Origin: Ectocarpus siliculosus
Taxonomy: Eukaryota; Sar; Phaeophyceae; Ectocarpales; Ectocarpaceae
Length of the DNA: 36,298 nt
Assembly: GCA_000310025.1 (NCBI GenBank)
Contig: FN649744.1
Coordinates: 1,876,869 to 1,913,166, forward strand
Reading direction: 5' to 3'
The translations under genes were made by a program, and so were the position numbers. Below the pieces are notes generated by a model. That model saw only the letters and a list, made by a program, of their open reading frames with translations. It made no database searches and was not told the origin of the DNA. The first letter of the stretch is position 1. Each line of letters begins with the position of its first letter. Below, one piece after another: positions 1 to 11,000 of this stretch.

Positions 1-1582
1 CTCTTTTGGTTTTCTCCGCGATGGCAATAGTCTAGGATGATGTTGTGGGCGGAGAGAGGACGCTGTCTAAAATGTGAACAGCCCAGCCGACGGCGCCGGC
101 GCTGCTGCTGTGCTTGGAAAATAAGCATGGGATGCGGTCCCCTACATTATTGTGCTTTATTTCTGCAACGAGGATGGGTTGGGTTGGTTGATTTACATGT
201 TTCTTTTTACGTATATTTTCATTTTTATTTTGCAATTTTTTTGTCTTTGTTGGTTGTTTGGCGTTTGTACGGCGTTTTGGAGCCCTACTGCGTGCTTTGA
301 TCTTGTGTGCGTGCGAGAGACTCTCGAAGAGAACCAAACCATCCCCTGCAATGATTCCGTTCGCTTCGAGCTCGTTTGTCCGTACTGGCGCGCACTTTAT
401 GCTGTTGTCGCGTTCGGCTGTGTCCCTTGACCACAGGCCTTTCTTTGTGGTGCGCTCGCAGACGCTCATCGTCTCCTCGCCTAACGCCAACACATGATGA
501 TTGATGATTGGCGTTATGTAATAAGCATGCTGTCATCATTCCAAGCAGCAGGACCTACTCAGCAGAGCCAGCAATCATCCGACTTGGATAATATTGCCTC
601 CTTCCCGATCTCCCTGTAATCTATTTGGCGTGTCCAACACGGACTGACCGAGATTTTTTATCAAGCTTCCTCTTTTCACCGTTCGCTGAACGACAAGAGC
701 AAGAATGAAAACCGTCCGTGATGCTACGTGCGTGCGTGTTTTGTTGGAATTGGGAAGCAGGCCGAGCCTTGTCCCTCGTGCCGCTGGGTTGGCCCCGTCA
801 GATCATCCCCAGGTCACCGGCGAACAACGTTTATTACGTGTTGTCCCAGCAGCACATACAGGACACCAAGTGACGATGATGCAAACACGTTGAGTTGGGA
901 TGTCATAAGCACGCATGGCATGTATGCACACGCATGATGGTGATAGACGACGAACGTATATCGAGAAACCCGAGGCGGTACAACTACTCCCTGACCGTGT
1001 GGCCATCGCAAGATGGAGAATCAATCCCTCTGACAAAAAAAAAAAAAAAACGAAACCAAGACCACACACGACTGACTACAAGAGGAGCGCCTTCGCGCGA
1101 TCAATAAGTTAACGAGGAAATAGAACAGGGAGGGGGGACGCAGACCCTAGAGTATTCCCTACCCCTAACCCTAACCCAACTTCCCCGATTTTATGCTTTA
1201 TCCAACAAGTTCGCAAAATTCGCAAATCCCTGTGAAGGCTACTGCTACAAAAAAAATGGACAGATATACCTCCAAGCTCTTGTTTGATCGTTCGCGTGCG
1301 CGAGAGCACTGTCTTTCCGCGGCAGCGGCAGACAGCTCAAGGCTGCGCTTCGACATTAACCAAAATAAGACCCCAGCCGCTTGAACGTCCACCTTGCGGG
1401 CTCGGCGAACGAGCGCATTCCCTGCGGTCTCCGGTAACACTTACGCATAGATAGCTCAGAGAAAACAGAACAAAAGAAACACAAAAACAATCCCCAGCCC
1501 ACCACAACAAAATCGACCGCGTTCAGAGCGCCAACACGCTCCTCAAAAACAACCCGCACCGCAGCGAACGGCAAATCAGTTG
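1..1582. other. Left-end non-coding stretch (3' flank of the GST gene)
   Basis: I find no exon with convincing family similarity here. The part nearest 1583 is probably the 3' untranslated region of the minus-strand GST gene. The rest contains A-runs (for example 1035-1050), a short telomere-like repeat at 1162-1177 and open frames of up to 153 codons. Those frames have basic, low-complexity translations and no recognisable domain. A neighbouring gene may lie to the left of the window. Confidence 0.5.
1162..1177. repeat. Short interstitial telomere-like repeat (CCCTAA)n
   Basis: The plus strand reads CCCCTAACCCTAACCC, just over two units of CCCTAA (TTAGGG on the other strand). It lies in the 3' flank of the GST gene. 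A tract this short can be a relic of telomere-templated repair or can arise by chance. A degenerate version, aaccctaatcctaac, occurs near 30026. Confidence 0.5.
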
Positions 1583-4500
1583 TTAGGCGGAGTGGTACTC
1601 CTTGAAGGCCCCGTTCTGTGCACCGGAGTTGATTATCAACCCCTTGGCTGTTGCCGGTCGCGCCTCCACCCTCTCGCGCCACGCCGCCACGTTCGAGTAG
1701 GTGGACATCTCAAGCGTGTCGTAAGCCTCGTAGAAAATTTCCAAGCACCTGCGCGTGGATTAGCGGTCGGACGGGAACGCGCGCCGGTGGCGTGGCGTGG
1801 GGTGACTGACGCAAGGAAGGATATATAGGAAATATGGTCTCGTTTAATATAGTATTTGGTACAGCGTTTGGGCGGGGGGGGGGATGTCGTGTCCTCTCGA
1901 GAAAAAAAAAAGAAGTGCCACATGGGCGAGGAGCGGGGTTTCGTGGTTTTTAACAGTCAGTAGTCCCCCCTTCATGAAAAAAGCCGAACCACCCGTTTAA
2001 CTGCCCTGGTGAAAATGCCAACCGTTCCCGTTGCATGCGACTGTTCTGCTTCTCTTGGGAAGGCGGTAGTCCACCGGGGAGCAGGGCGATTCTCCCCCCG
2101 CGCGTCTTGAAGACCTAACTCTCTTGCCTTCGCTGCTTCTCGCGCTGGTCTGCAATTCAAGCCCAATCCCCCCCCCCCCCCGTAAGAAAACCAAGCCCGA
2201 CCGCTTATCTGAAAAACCGTGATACTCGATGAAAAAGGAACAGCGCGTTTTCGTTTTTGCTACACGTGGCACTGAGTCTTGAGAACTTTCATATCATGAC
2301 ATACATCCCCCTGGGTTGAGCACCTTCTCGACTGGGTAATCCTCCTTCCATGGTACCAGATATTCTGGATAAAATCTGTACATAATTTACCGAAGAAAAA
2401 AACAGAGGTCTAACGTGCACAATTCGCTTGTGTCGCCTGTGTGTTGGAATACAACGATATCTCTCTCTAACTAATTCTGGATGTGGATCATCGGCAATCG
2501 CCACCCACGTCAGTACCGCACTCCACATGCCGTTAGCCGCACAGCCCCAACACCGAGGGAACACAACACGAGGGGAGAGCTCACCGGACCCACGGAAGCC
2601 ATGCCATGTCCGCGATGGAGTACTCCTCGCCGCACAAGAAACTCTTCCCCTCGAGCTGCTTGTCCAGCACGTCAAGCGCGCGCTGCACCTCAGTCGAGTA
2701 CCTTTCGGGTTTCGTCCCCACGCGATAGACAGAGGAAGAAGAGGGAGAGGGAGGGAGGGAGGGAGGGAGGGAGAAGGAGGAGAGCGCCAGGCCACAAAAG
2801 CCCCAGAAAAAAACATATTAGAATATTTACCGCAACCCATGGCACATACACATGGCACACACACATGCGAACGAATAAGGCCCATGAGGCTGGTCTCAAA
2901 ACGTCGCCAAGGACGTGCAAGCACATCATACGCACATGCGCAGCGAACCCGTCGTGCCGTTTGCCCAATTTCCAACGAGCTAACGTTATTGTTACCAGTG
3001 ATCGCTTGAGGGTTCGAGCCACCCTGGGGCGCAGCCCGCATGTTGGCCTCAGGCATGGTTAAGCCCGAACAAAAAAAGTAAATTTCGAGGAGTGAGTGGT
3101 TGTGTGTGTGTTGAAACGTATCAATGCCTTCCGGAGGGCATTTTCACGTACCGTCGCCATTGGGTCAAAAGACAAAAGCACGTTCAAGATTTTCAGAAAA
3201 CTACATAGAAACACAGAAAGATGATAAAACCCGTTCGAGAGAGTAGCATCACAGCAGTCGAAGAGGACGTCTCGAAGTCTTTACAGTAGTGGGTGTAAGA
3301 AAAACATTTTCGTTGCTTCCTGTTTGGAGTTGAGAATCCGTGGGCGTGCTGTCTCAACAGTTCGAGAGGGATTGGTACGGTACGGCGCTACACTGTCGTT
3401 CTCGCTTAATCCAAATACGGGGCAGCCGGGTACGATGTTCGAGCCATCCCGTAAACGCGCTCCAAAGAAACAGCTCGTCCAACAACGTGCACGCGCGAAT
3501 AAGACTTCCACTCGCATACACAGCCATCGCCAAGAAACGCATAGCAATAGGTGGGGAAACGTACGCTAATTTTTTTCACCTGTTGACGGCGTAGTCGAGC
3601 TTGACAGGCGCATATCTCGTGAAGTGGCCGAACTGTCCAAAGTACGGAGCCTCGCCGACCTAACAACATTCCACGCGGACAACGGTGTCACCAAAGGCAC
3701 GCAAAGCCGCCGAGGGTGCGCGGGAAAGAAGGGAGGGCAAGACGGAAGGTGGACTCAGGCTCGCAAGCCGCGCGACACACACTCAAGACGCTAACGCAGC
3801 CGCAGCGCCAGCAGAGCTTCGATGCCTTGGTAGCCTGGCCTCGTGGAAAAGATTTGCCGCAGCAGTGCAGACAAGCTGGGGGTGCGCGGAAGGCGTGTTT
3901 GGCCACGCACGGGATATGGACCATGGATAGATAGGACAAGACCGCCGTTGTTTTTTGAGTGTAGGCTCCTCCCCCAGGCAAGCCTTCCCGACACGTGCAG
4001 AACAGACGCGTACACGAAGGACAACTTCCAATGAACCAGCCAATCAAGCACCGACAACCGAAATACAACCGCCACCAACCGCAGACAAAAAACGGTAAAA
4101 AAACACCGCCGCTGCTGTTGTCACCAACATCAGAAAGACAGACAACTTAAACAAACGCTGACGACGGGAGGCAAGCATCGAGAACCGCGGGAAAATAACC
4201 CACGGAAAAAATATCACTACTGCCGTTGGGACCACCAACATCAGAAAGACAGCCCGAAACTGAAAACGCCGACGACGGATGGCCAAAAAAACATAGGACC
4301 GCGGGAAAATACCACGGGAAAACCATCGCCCGGCTGTCGTCACCAACACCAGCAACTTGCCACCAACACCAGCGAGAGAAAGACAACCAACACAACAAAA
4401 CGACGCCCACGATGGATGGCAAAACCAACGCTAAATAAGCCACACAACAAACGGGACTCACGTTGAAGAAGAGCCAGTTGAGACACTCCGCCTTCGCCGC

Positions 4501-5740
4501 CGGGTCTGTCGGGAGGAACTTGCCGCTTCGCTCGGCGAGGTACAAGAGAATGTTACCGGTCTCGAAGAGGTGAAGGGGCTGGCGGAACGGGGACGAAGAA
4601 AAAATACGTTTTTTTTTGCCGCAAATATGCAGGGGGGGGGCGGGAAGAACAAACGAGACGGAGAATAATGTTGGTGTAGTGGCAGTGACAAAATCACCAA
4701 GTGCACGACGACGAAAACAAATCGCGGCAACAGCGTCAAGGAGACGAATTAACAACGGTATCTGCAGCGTGGCCAAAACGAGCCAATGGTGGGCCGAGTC
4801 AAGAGTTTCAAGACCCGCCGCGCTGCCGTAACCGCCTAAATCGACACACACGACAAGAGGAGGCACGGCGTGCGACAAACGCGCCCGTCAGCACAAACCA
4901 AAGCATCCAGAGAGACAGAGAGAGAGCGGGAGAAAGAGAGAAAGAGAGAAAGAGAGAAGAGACAGAAAGAGAGAGATAGAACAGACAGAGACAGAGAGAC
5001 AGAGAGACAGAGAGACAGAGAGACAGAGAGACAGACAGACAGACAGAGAGACAGAGACAGACGAGACAAAGAGAGACAAAGAGACAGAGCGAGACAGAGA
5101 GAAAGAGAGAGAGCAACTGCAGTGACGCCATCCCGCAACCGCAACACGCCCTCACACCTTGCCGCCCGGTGCGTCGTTGTCCACCAGGGCCGGGATCTTG
5201 GAGTTGGGGTTGACCTTGACGAAGCCAGACGTGAACTGGTCCCCCTGCCGAGCGAAGGGCGGCGGACACCGGCGAACCCAGGGTTACGCGAGCGCAAGAC
5301 GTCGCGAACGCGTAGTGGAAACGACGATCAATAGGGGGACCAGACATGATCGATTTTCTCGGTCTTGCAAGGTTTAGGTTCCGCGTGCAGCGGAAAAGGG
5401 GCCTGCCATATATATGCCTCGTGTCACACACCCGGTTTGGTTGAAATCCTTCGGAGGTCTTTCGGTATTCCAATCCCTACGCTGCTGTGTGTGGGACCGT
5501 GGCATCAGTAGTTCGAACTCATCAAATGTGCTTTGAGCCGCGGAAAATTCATCTCAGGGGTTGTAGTCGAAGTCGAACAATTAGAACCTAGAGGTTGTGG
5601 CGGGTACATAACACAACCGTTGTTAGGTGCACCGGCGCCAATTTACTGCAAGGACCCTCGCATGCGCGTATTACCTCGCTTCTTGGCCGCAGAAACCACC
5701 CGCTCTCGCCTACGTGGGTACGCTTCGCATAATCGAAACC

Positions 5741-5771
<31 letters not shown>

Positions 5772-6553
5772 ACGACAACGACAACAAACGACAACGACAA
5801 ACACCAACCAACATCAACACCAACAACGACGCGGACACGAAACGATGGGGAGGGAAGAAGTCTTATATACTCCTCACCGACATGATGTTTGTGTACCAAG
5901 CGTCGTACTTGAGCCCCATCTCTTCCAGCGCGATGGTGACCTTCTGCCCGTTCGGCGTGGCCATCGAGTACAGCTGTAGGGGGTGGGTGCCGACTTCCAG
6001 CTCCTTGACCGTCCTAGCCCCTGCCGTTGGCTTGTTCATCTGCAGCGGTCACCAGCAAGGGTGATTCGAAAGGCAGCCGAAACTCGTTGATTGGGGGTCT
6101 GAATAGTCTAGAACAAACAGCACACAGATGTAGCTGCCTGCTGCTGCAGAGTTTCGAGAAGAGAAAAACTGCGGACGAGGGCCGAAATCTCGAGTGACTG
6201 AGAAACAAAAGGGGGGAGGGGGATGAGGCAGGCGGGCTCACTCTTGTCCCGATCGTGCGGCATACTATCCGTATCGTGGTGACTTAACACATGAACGCTC
6301 ATCTGTGAAGACGGCCATGACGAAACGTGAGAACGACGGTATGTGCACCAGCGAGACGATAACTCCTCCAAAAAAAAATCGGTTGGTTGTTTCGAGAAGA
6401 AGCGCCAGCAGAATTCGGGCGAGGAGGACCTCCCCGCGCTAGGAGTCGCGGTGTGTGCCCGTCAGTATATCTCAATGTTCATGCTCCTCATCGCACGGAA
6501 CGCGGAACGGCACCATCCGCAGTGTTTTAGCAAACTCGTGGCAGGAACATGAC

Positions 6554-6585
<32 letters not shown>

Positions 6586-7064
6586 TGTGTTTTTCAACGG
6601 CTACGTGCAGCAAATGCTTTGTAGGGCAATTACACCGCCCATGGCCCATAGTATCCAGACCCCGGCTTGTCCACACAACTAAATGGTGCCTGGCTGATGT
6701 AGGGCAATCACATCGTCCACGACGCGCCACATCCCGACACCGCTACAATAAGGCATCCACCCAAGGAAAAAAGAGGCCTTGCAGCTACTCCGTGAGGCGT
6801 GGAGGGGCCAGGCCGCAAAGGGTAGGGCGGCGGTAATGTATGCTATCTTGTCACATCGAAACGTGAAGCGAGCGAACAGAACCAAGGTCCTTGTATGTAA
6901 CTACTGCTGTAGCAACTCACCCCGCTGAACTTGCCACCGGGCTTCAATTTGAGGAGGATTTTCTCCACCACCTTCGGCCCTGCGAGTCCAACCACAAGGC
7001 CGGCAGTCGCAAGCCCTGCCCCTACGGCGACAGACACAGTTTTCGCCGACCCAGAATCAGACAT
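1583..7064 (-). CDS. YghU/Ure2p-like glutathione S-transferase, 7 exons, 290 aa
   Basis: Exons in transcript order: 7064-6921, 6039-5878, 5244-5158, 4578-4462, 3659-3580, 2701-2585 and 1748-1583 (TAA at 1585-1583). All phases agree. Donors are GTGAGT, GTGAGG, GTGTGA, GTGAGT, GTGAAA and GTGAGC. The protein is a thioredoxin-fold GST of the bacterial YghU/fungal Ure2p type and has nearly the usual YghU length. Visible landmarks are HPLQLYS followed by TPNG (residues about 76-79, the glutathione-contacting loop of this class), NPNSKIPAL with the cis-Pro at about 120, FETGNILLYLAE (E137-T138, gamma-glutamyl binding), and YSIADMAW with the N-capping S225-x-x-D228. These predict glutathione-dependent disulfide-reductase or peroxidase-like activity rather than a defined substrate. 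Residues 11-30 form a hydrophobic Ala/Gly/Val stretch absent from soluble bacterial homologues, so the enzyme may be membrane-anchored or organelle-targeted. The start is the only ATG heading exon 1 in frame near the domain. The family call is firm; the localisation is inference. Confidence 0.93.
3123..3142. repeat. Near-perfect palindrome in GST intron 5
   Basis: The 20-bp sequence aatgccttccggagggcatt is an inverted repeat with arms AATGCC/GGCATT and a nearly symmetric centre. It could fold as a short hairpin in either strand's transcript. It lies in the intron between GST exons 5 and 6. No function is evident. Confidence 0.45.
4100..4436. repeat. Degenerate tandem repeat of about 118 bp in GST intron 4
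   Basis: Three diverged units can be followed. Each begins near caccaac(a/c)(t/c)cag, as in accaacatcagaaagacag at about 4124 and again at about 4233. Each continues through a gacgacgg motif and then, in the first two units, accgcgggaaaat(a)ac. The third unit is shortened and scrambled. The whole array is intronic. Confidence 0.55.
4912..5113. repeat. GA/GACA-rich microsatellite (period about 8, agagacag)
   Basis: This is a long purine tract built from agagacag, agaaagag and gacagaca units. It lies in GST intron 3, close to the donor of exon 3, so on the transcript it is a CU-rich tract about 45-245 nt into the intron. Long translations across it (Arg/Asp/Glu-rich on one strand, Ser/Leu/Cys-rich on the other) are repeat artefacts. 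Confidence 0.85.
5742..5830. repeat. CAA/CGACAA triplet-rich repeat
   Basis: A run of about nine CAA units at 5744-5770 is followed by imperfect cgacaa and caacac units. It sits in GST intron 2, about 50-130 nt from the exon 2 donor, and is non-coding. Confidence 0.8.
6555..6584. repeat. (CAG)10 microsatellite in GST intron 1
   Basis: Ten uninterrupted CAG triplets lie between exon 1 (ending 6921) and exon 2 (starting 6039) of the GST gene. On the GST transcript they read as CTG. Non-coding. Length polymorphism is likely. Confidence 0.85.
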
Positions 7065-8027
7065 GGTTCTTCGTCCTGCTGTGTCCTTCCTGTTGTTCCC
7101 TGCGGCGTCGGAAGATAACGAAAGTGCGGCGGGACAAATCGGGGCGTTGTGATGCTTCCGTCTTCCGTCTCAAACAAACGACCCGGGATATGTACCGCAC
7201 AGCTCGTGTGTTAGCAGGAGAACGTAGGGAGAGAGCCTCTCATGCGAACACCACTGCCAAGTACAAAAAGGGCTGCTCTGCAACTAATGACTCTCCCCCT
7301 ACGAGAGTCTGGCATATACCGCCACTTGCCACACATGCAACTGCTTGGAGTACTTTGCTCGCGTGCTCTATCGCGCCCACATGCGGGAAAACTGAAAACT
7401 GCAGGGAGACTTCGTGTTGTAATACGGATCATGCACGCACGCCGGCGAGACGGGGGGGCGTATCAAGTTTCTTATTCCCTTTCTCCAAGAAATGCCATAT
7501 CCATTGATACTCCCGCTTCTGCTTCGAAGCAGGCCTGCACTAGGGCAAACGGTCATGACGCATGCTCCTATTCAACAAGGGTCTAATGGATAGAGGGCGA
7601 CATTGACCATTTTTTTTCGCCAACCACGCCGACATATAGTCTCGCCACTCCAACTGCTACACACGTTGCCAGTGCATTTCCAACATGTTATCCGATCGCT
7701 ACATCAACCAACCTTGTTGTTGTTCTCGTTGTTGTTCTCGTTGCTGTTCGTACTGGGTGTGAGATAGGGCGTGGTATGTGACAGCAGTGTTGACAGCTGA
7801 CGGGTCCGGACACACACAGCGCCGACAGTGGGGGAGACGGTGGTAAGAAGAGGGGTTAGCACTGCTTGCAAAGCCGCAAAAAAATGCAAAATGACGAGGG
7901 GGGGGGGGGGCGTTGCGGCACAACTTCTGCATCGCACATGACCGTACCTACATACACAGTCCCAATTTGCCTCGTCGCCTCGTCTCTCGTCTCGCTGTGC
8001 CACAGCGACAGGAATCAAGGCGTATCA
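7065..8027. promoter_or_regulatory. Divergent intergenic region between GST (-) and Mpv17 (+)
   Basis: The two start codons lie about 960 bp apart, head to head, so this stretch must contain both 5' untranslated regions and promoters unless further 5' exons exist. I see no convincing TATA box or repeated operator. It holds a gttgttctcgttgttgttctcg triplet-rich patch near 7716-7745, a G-run near 7901-7910 and short open frames without similarity. Calling it a bidirectional promoter is inference from gene orientation. Confidence 0.4.
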
Positions 8028-11000
8028 ATGAGAGTGGTGGCTTCGGCTTTCGTTTTGCTGCTCGCTAGCGTCCAGTCTTTGCATGTTTCCGTTCCGCCCC
8101 GGGCGAGGAGGGGAGCTCCTTCATCACCGCTGCTACTGCGATGTCGGCTGATCTCTAACCATCAGCACCTCAGCAGCAACACCAGAGTGCTGGCCTCTCC
8201 CAGCGGTGAGGGTATTGGTGACTGCTGTTAGAGGAGAGAGGAACTCCTTGCGACGGCGGTGGGTTAGATCCCAGCTGCGTTAGGTGCTGCGAGCTGCGTA
8301 CAGCACAGCAGCCGATCAGGTTCAACTTGATTTATTCTGTGTCCGTCGCAAAGCGCCACTGGCTTTACCTACAGCAGTACAGGATCTCTCGCTCGCTCTC
8401 CGCTCTCCCCCTGCAGGCTGGTCGCTCTAGTCCACGCTATTCGTGTGGTGTCCCTGGTTCCGAGTCTACGAACAACGAAATGCTGATTGTAGTTGCCCGA
8501 AGCGCTCTGCTCTGCTATGTTCGTCTTTCACGGGATGTATGCGTATCATTTCCTATGCAACACTTCGTGTTGAATCGGCCAAATCTACGGATCGGATGTA
8601 GACTATGCGTGCAGCAGGTACTCTGCGGCGGTGATCTATGCATACGTGGACTATTAACGCACATACACGCTGTCCAATCGAGACGATCGAACAAATCCCT
8701 TAACCGTCGGACCGTCCACAGCAGTAGTCATTTAGTGGAACAAAATCCCACGCGACCTTTGTTTTCGGATGCATTGGCCGACGCCCACAGGTATTAGTGT
8801 TTTCTCGGGGAGAAGAGAGAGCGAGATTAGGGTCTTCTATCCAGTTAGCCAAACTTAGTCAGCCAGGGCTGACTACGTCTATAGGTTTAATGCACAGCCC
8901 AATAAACCTATGTAAGAGAGCGGGCACCTCTGTCTGCATTTCTCCTGTTTCGTGCCACTCTTCGCTGTGTACCCTCCCCTACATACATGCACAAGTCAAA
9001 AACTGCTTTTGAGCGTTTAGGCGACCACAAACCCAAGTCTTTTGCCCAGGGGCCCGCGAGCTGATACTAGTAGATAGGGAGGGGTAATGAGCCGCGGGGT
9101 AGCCGACTTATTACCTTGGCAGTAGTCTATGTATCTCCGATGCTTTCGTACGGTGGCGGGTGCAGTCGATCATTTTGGATTTTGAATCCGAGTTTTCAAC
9201 AGAAAAAAACGAAAGGCTACACCAGCACCGCAGGTCACACAAAATACCACACCCCCTGGACCATTTTCAAATGATCGGTTGCTCCACACCACAAAGAGTG
9301 GCGGTGCCGATAATGGTCATGTGGGAACCGTCTTGTCGAGATCTTTCCGACACCGTCTCGTTGGGTGTAGGCATCCTCTTCGACGTGGAGTAACTCGAGC
9401 TTTAAAAATCGGTATCTAATGTCACCTACGGTAGACGTCATACATACGTTGCCCCAACCGATTTGGGTTTTCCATGGTTTCTCTGTGCAGAGTGACGCAG
9501 CAGCACTTGTAAAGCTTTTCCCCGCGAGATGTGTTTATGTAATGTCTTGTGTGGCGGCTGATAGAGGACACGGGGCCAGAGGACCCATGGCACGGAAGCT
9601 GAGGTGGCGAGAGTCGGCAGACTGCATGCATGCGAGAAAAACCACCCGTCCCCCCCTAAAAAAGGCCTTTTGGCACTGGTTTGTTTCCAGGTGACCCATC
9701 CCCACACACCGAAGCAGCAGCATTGGTAATGGCATCCGCCACGAGCTGTGTGTATGGCTCCCTTCCCCCGCCAGTGCTGCCTTGCCCCTCCAAGCGGTGT
9801 CGCGTGTTTAGCTGAATGCCTCTGTTCCAACTGCGTGACTGCGGGTGTGTGTGTGGGAGATCTCCGATTTTTTTGTCCTCCATTACCTTGACAACTCCCC
9901 GGGGATCGGGGTGAGTATCTCCTATGGTTTTTGGGTACAAATGCCGGTGAAGCACGGCCATCTGCTGTCGAAGCACGATCAAACCGGTGTGAAGAGCACC
10001 CTATTTTTTTTTCTTCTTCGTCACAAACCAGCAGATCGTCAATCGGTGCTCTATGGGCCTCGTGCTGGTTGAAAGGGAGGGAAAATTCAGGCGATCGCTT
10101 TTTCCCTCCTGGGACTGAGGGAAAAGAAACGGTCGCACTTCACGCTCCGCGGCTCATTATTGGTACCATGTCCAATACGTGGTATGTGTGTGTCGTGTGC
10201 TGGTGTCACCTCAGCAACATTCCACACGCAGCCGTCGCACACACCAGAAGCAGAACAGCATGGCGCACGAAGCGTAACAAACCAACGTTGCCATAGAGTA
10301 CCTTCATCTCCTTTAGTAGGTGATCCGAAGAATTTTGAACTTGGGTGCCTTTTGTTTGCACCAGACAGCGATCTACTGCTGTAGCGGTACTTTAGGAGGT
10401 TGTACAACAGAGACCGAGTTTGGGCCCAGGTTTCACACAATGATGCAGGTTCAAAACGCCTTTCATCCAAAGACGCTGTGCGTAGGCGTAGGCAACAGGT
10501 TACCGTCACATCGGGGCCAGTATATTTTTTCCAAGCCGAGTAGACTTGAGTCACAAATAACATGTGTTGTCCCGCGCCCTCTGGTTCGCGTTGTTTCCCG
10601 TGTGCCTGGCTGACAGATACGATGATGAGCAAGGAGGATTTGGAGGAAACCACCGATTCTGCTCCTGACGATCCTGCTCCTATTCTGGAAACCAAAGATT
10701 CTGCTCCTCCTAAACCGTACACCCCGAGCATCCTATGGTGGACCAAGAACAGGTTTGTTCGTATGCCTAGTTCTGATTTTTTTCGTGAAGAGACCGATGC
10801 CTCGAATCATGTTCTGCAGCCCGACCATTTCGGTCCCTTGCACTGTGTCTACGATGAGACGCCGTCCGTCATGGTTGTCAGTTTGCTCTCGCGCGCCGCG
10901 TAGACGGGAGGGCGTCGAGTGGTGCCAGTTCACCAATATTTTCTTCAGACACGCACAAAAAACATGAGTTCTTGGTACTGCTTCTCTCGAGTCCAAGCCT

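Larger units (their letters stand above)
8206..10616 (+). other. Intron 1 of the Mpv17-family gene (2.4 kb)
   Basis: This is the longest intron in the window. It contains the MITE-like element at 9226-9433, the twin hairpins at 8856-8911, and open frames of up to 156 codons without recognisable domains. Its donor is G|GTGAGG and its acceptor is gctgacag|AT. No additional coding exon or RNA gene could be supported inside it. Confidence 0.6.

Noticed and set aside
3005-3030. Possible tRNA B-box (GGTTCGAGCC)
   Set aside because: No A-box, anticodon arm or complementary acceptor ends could be built around it.
2289-3056. Minus-strand open frame of 255 codons
   Set aside because: It runs through GST exon 6 in the wrong frame and through a GGGA microsatellite. 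The correct GST frame is fixed by family motifs and neighbouring exon phase.
4808-5473. Open frames rich in Ser/Leu/Cys or Arg/Asp/Glu over the GACA repeat
   Set aside because: Their composition comes entirely from the 8-bp microsatellite inside GST intron 3.
8327-8797. Plus-strand open frame of 156 codons in Mpv17 intron 1
   Set aside because: No recognisable domain or targeting pattern. It lies fully within an intron whose flanking exons join in phase.
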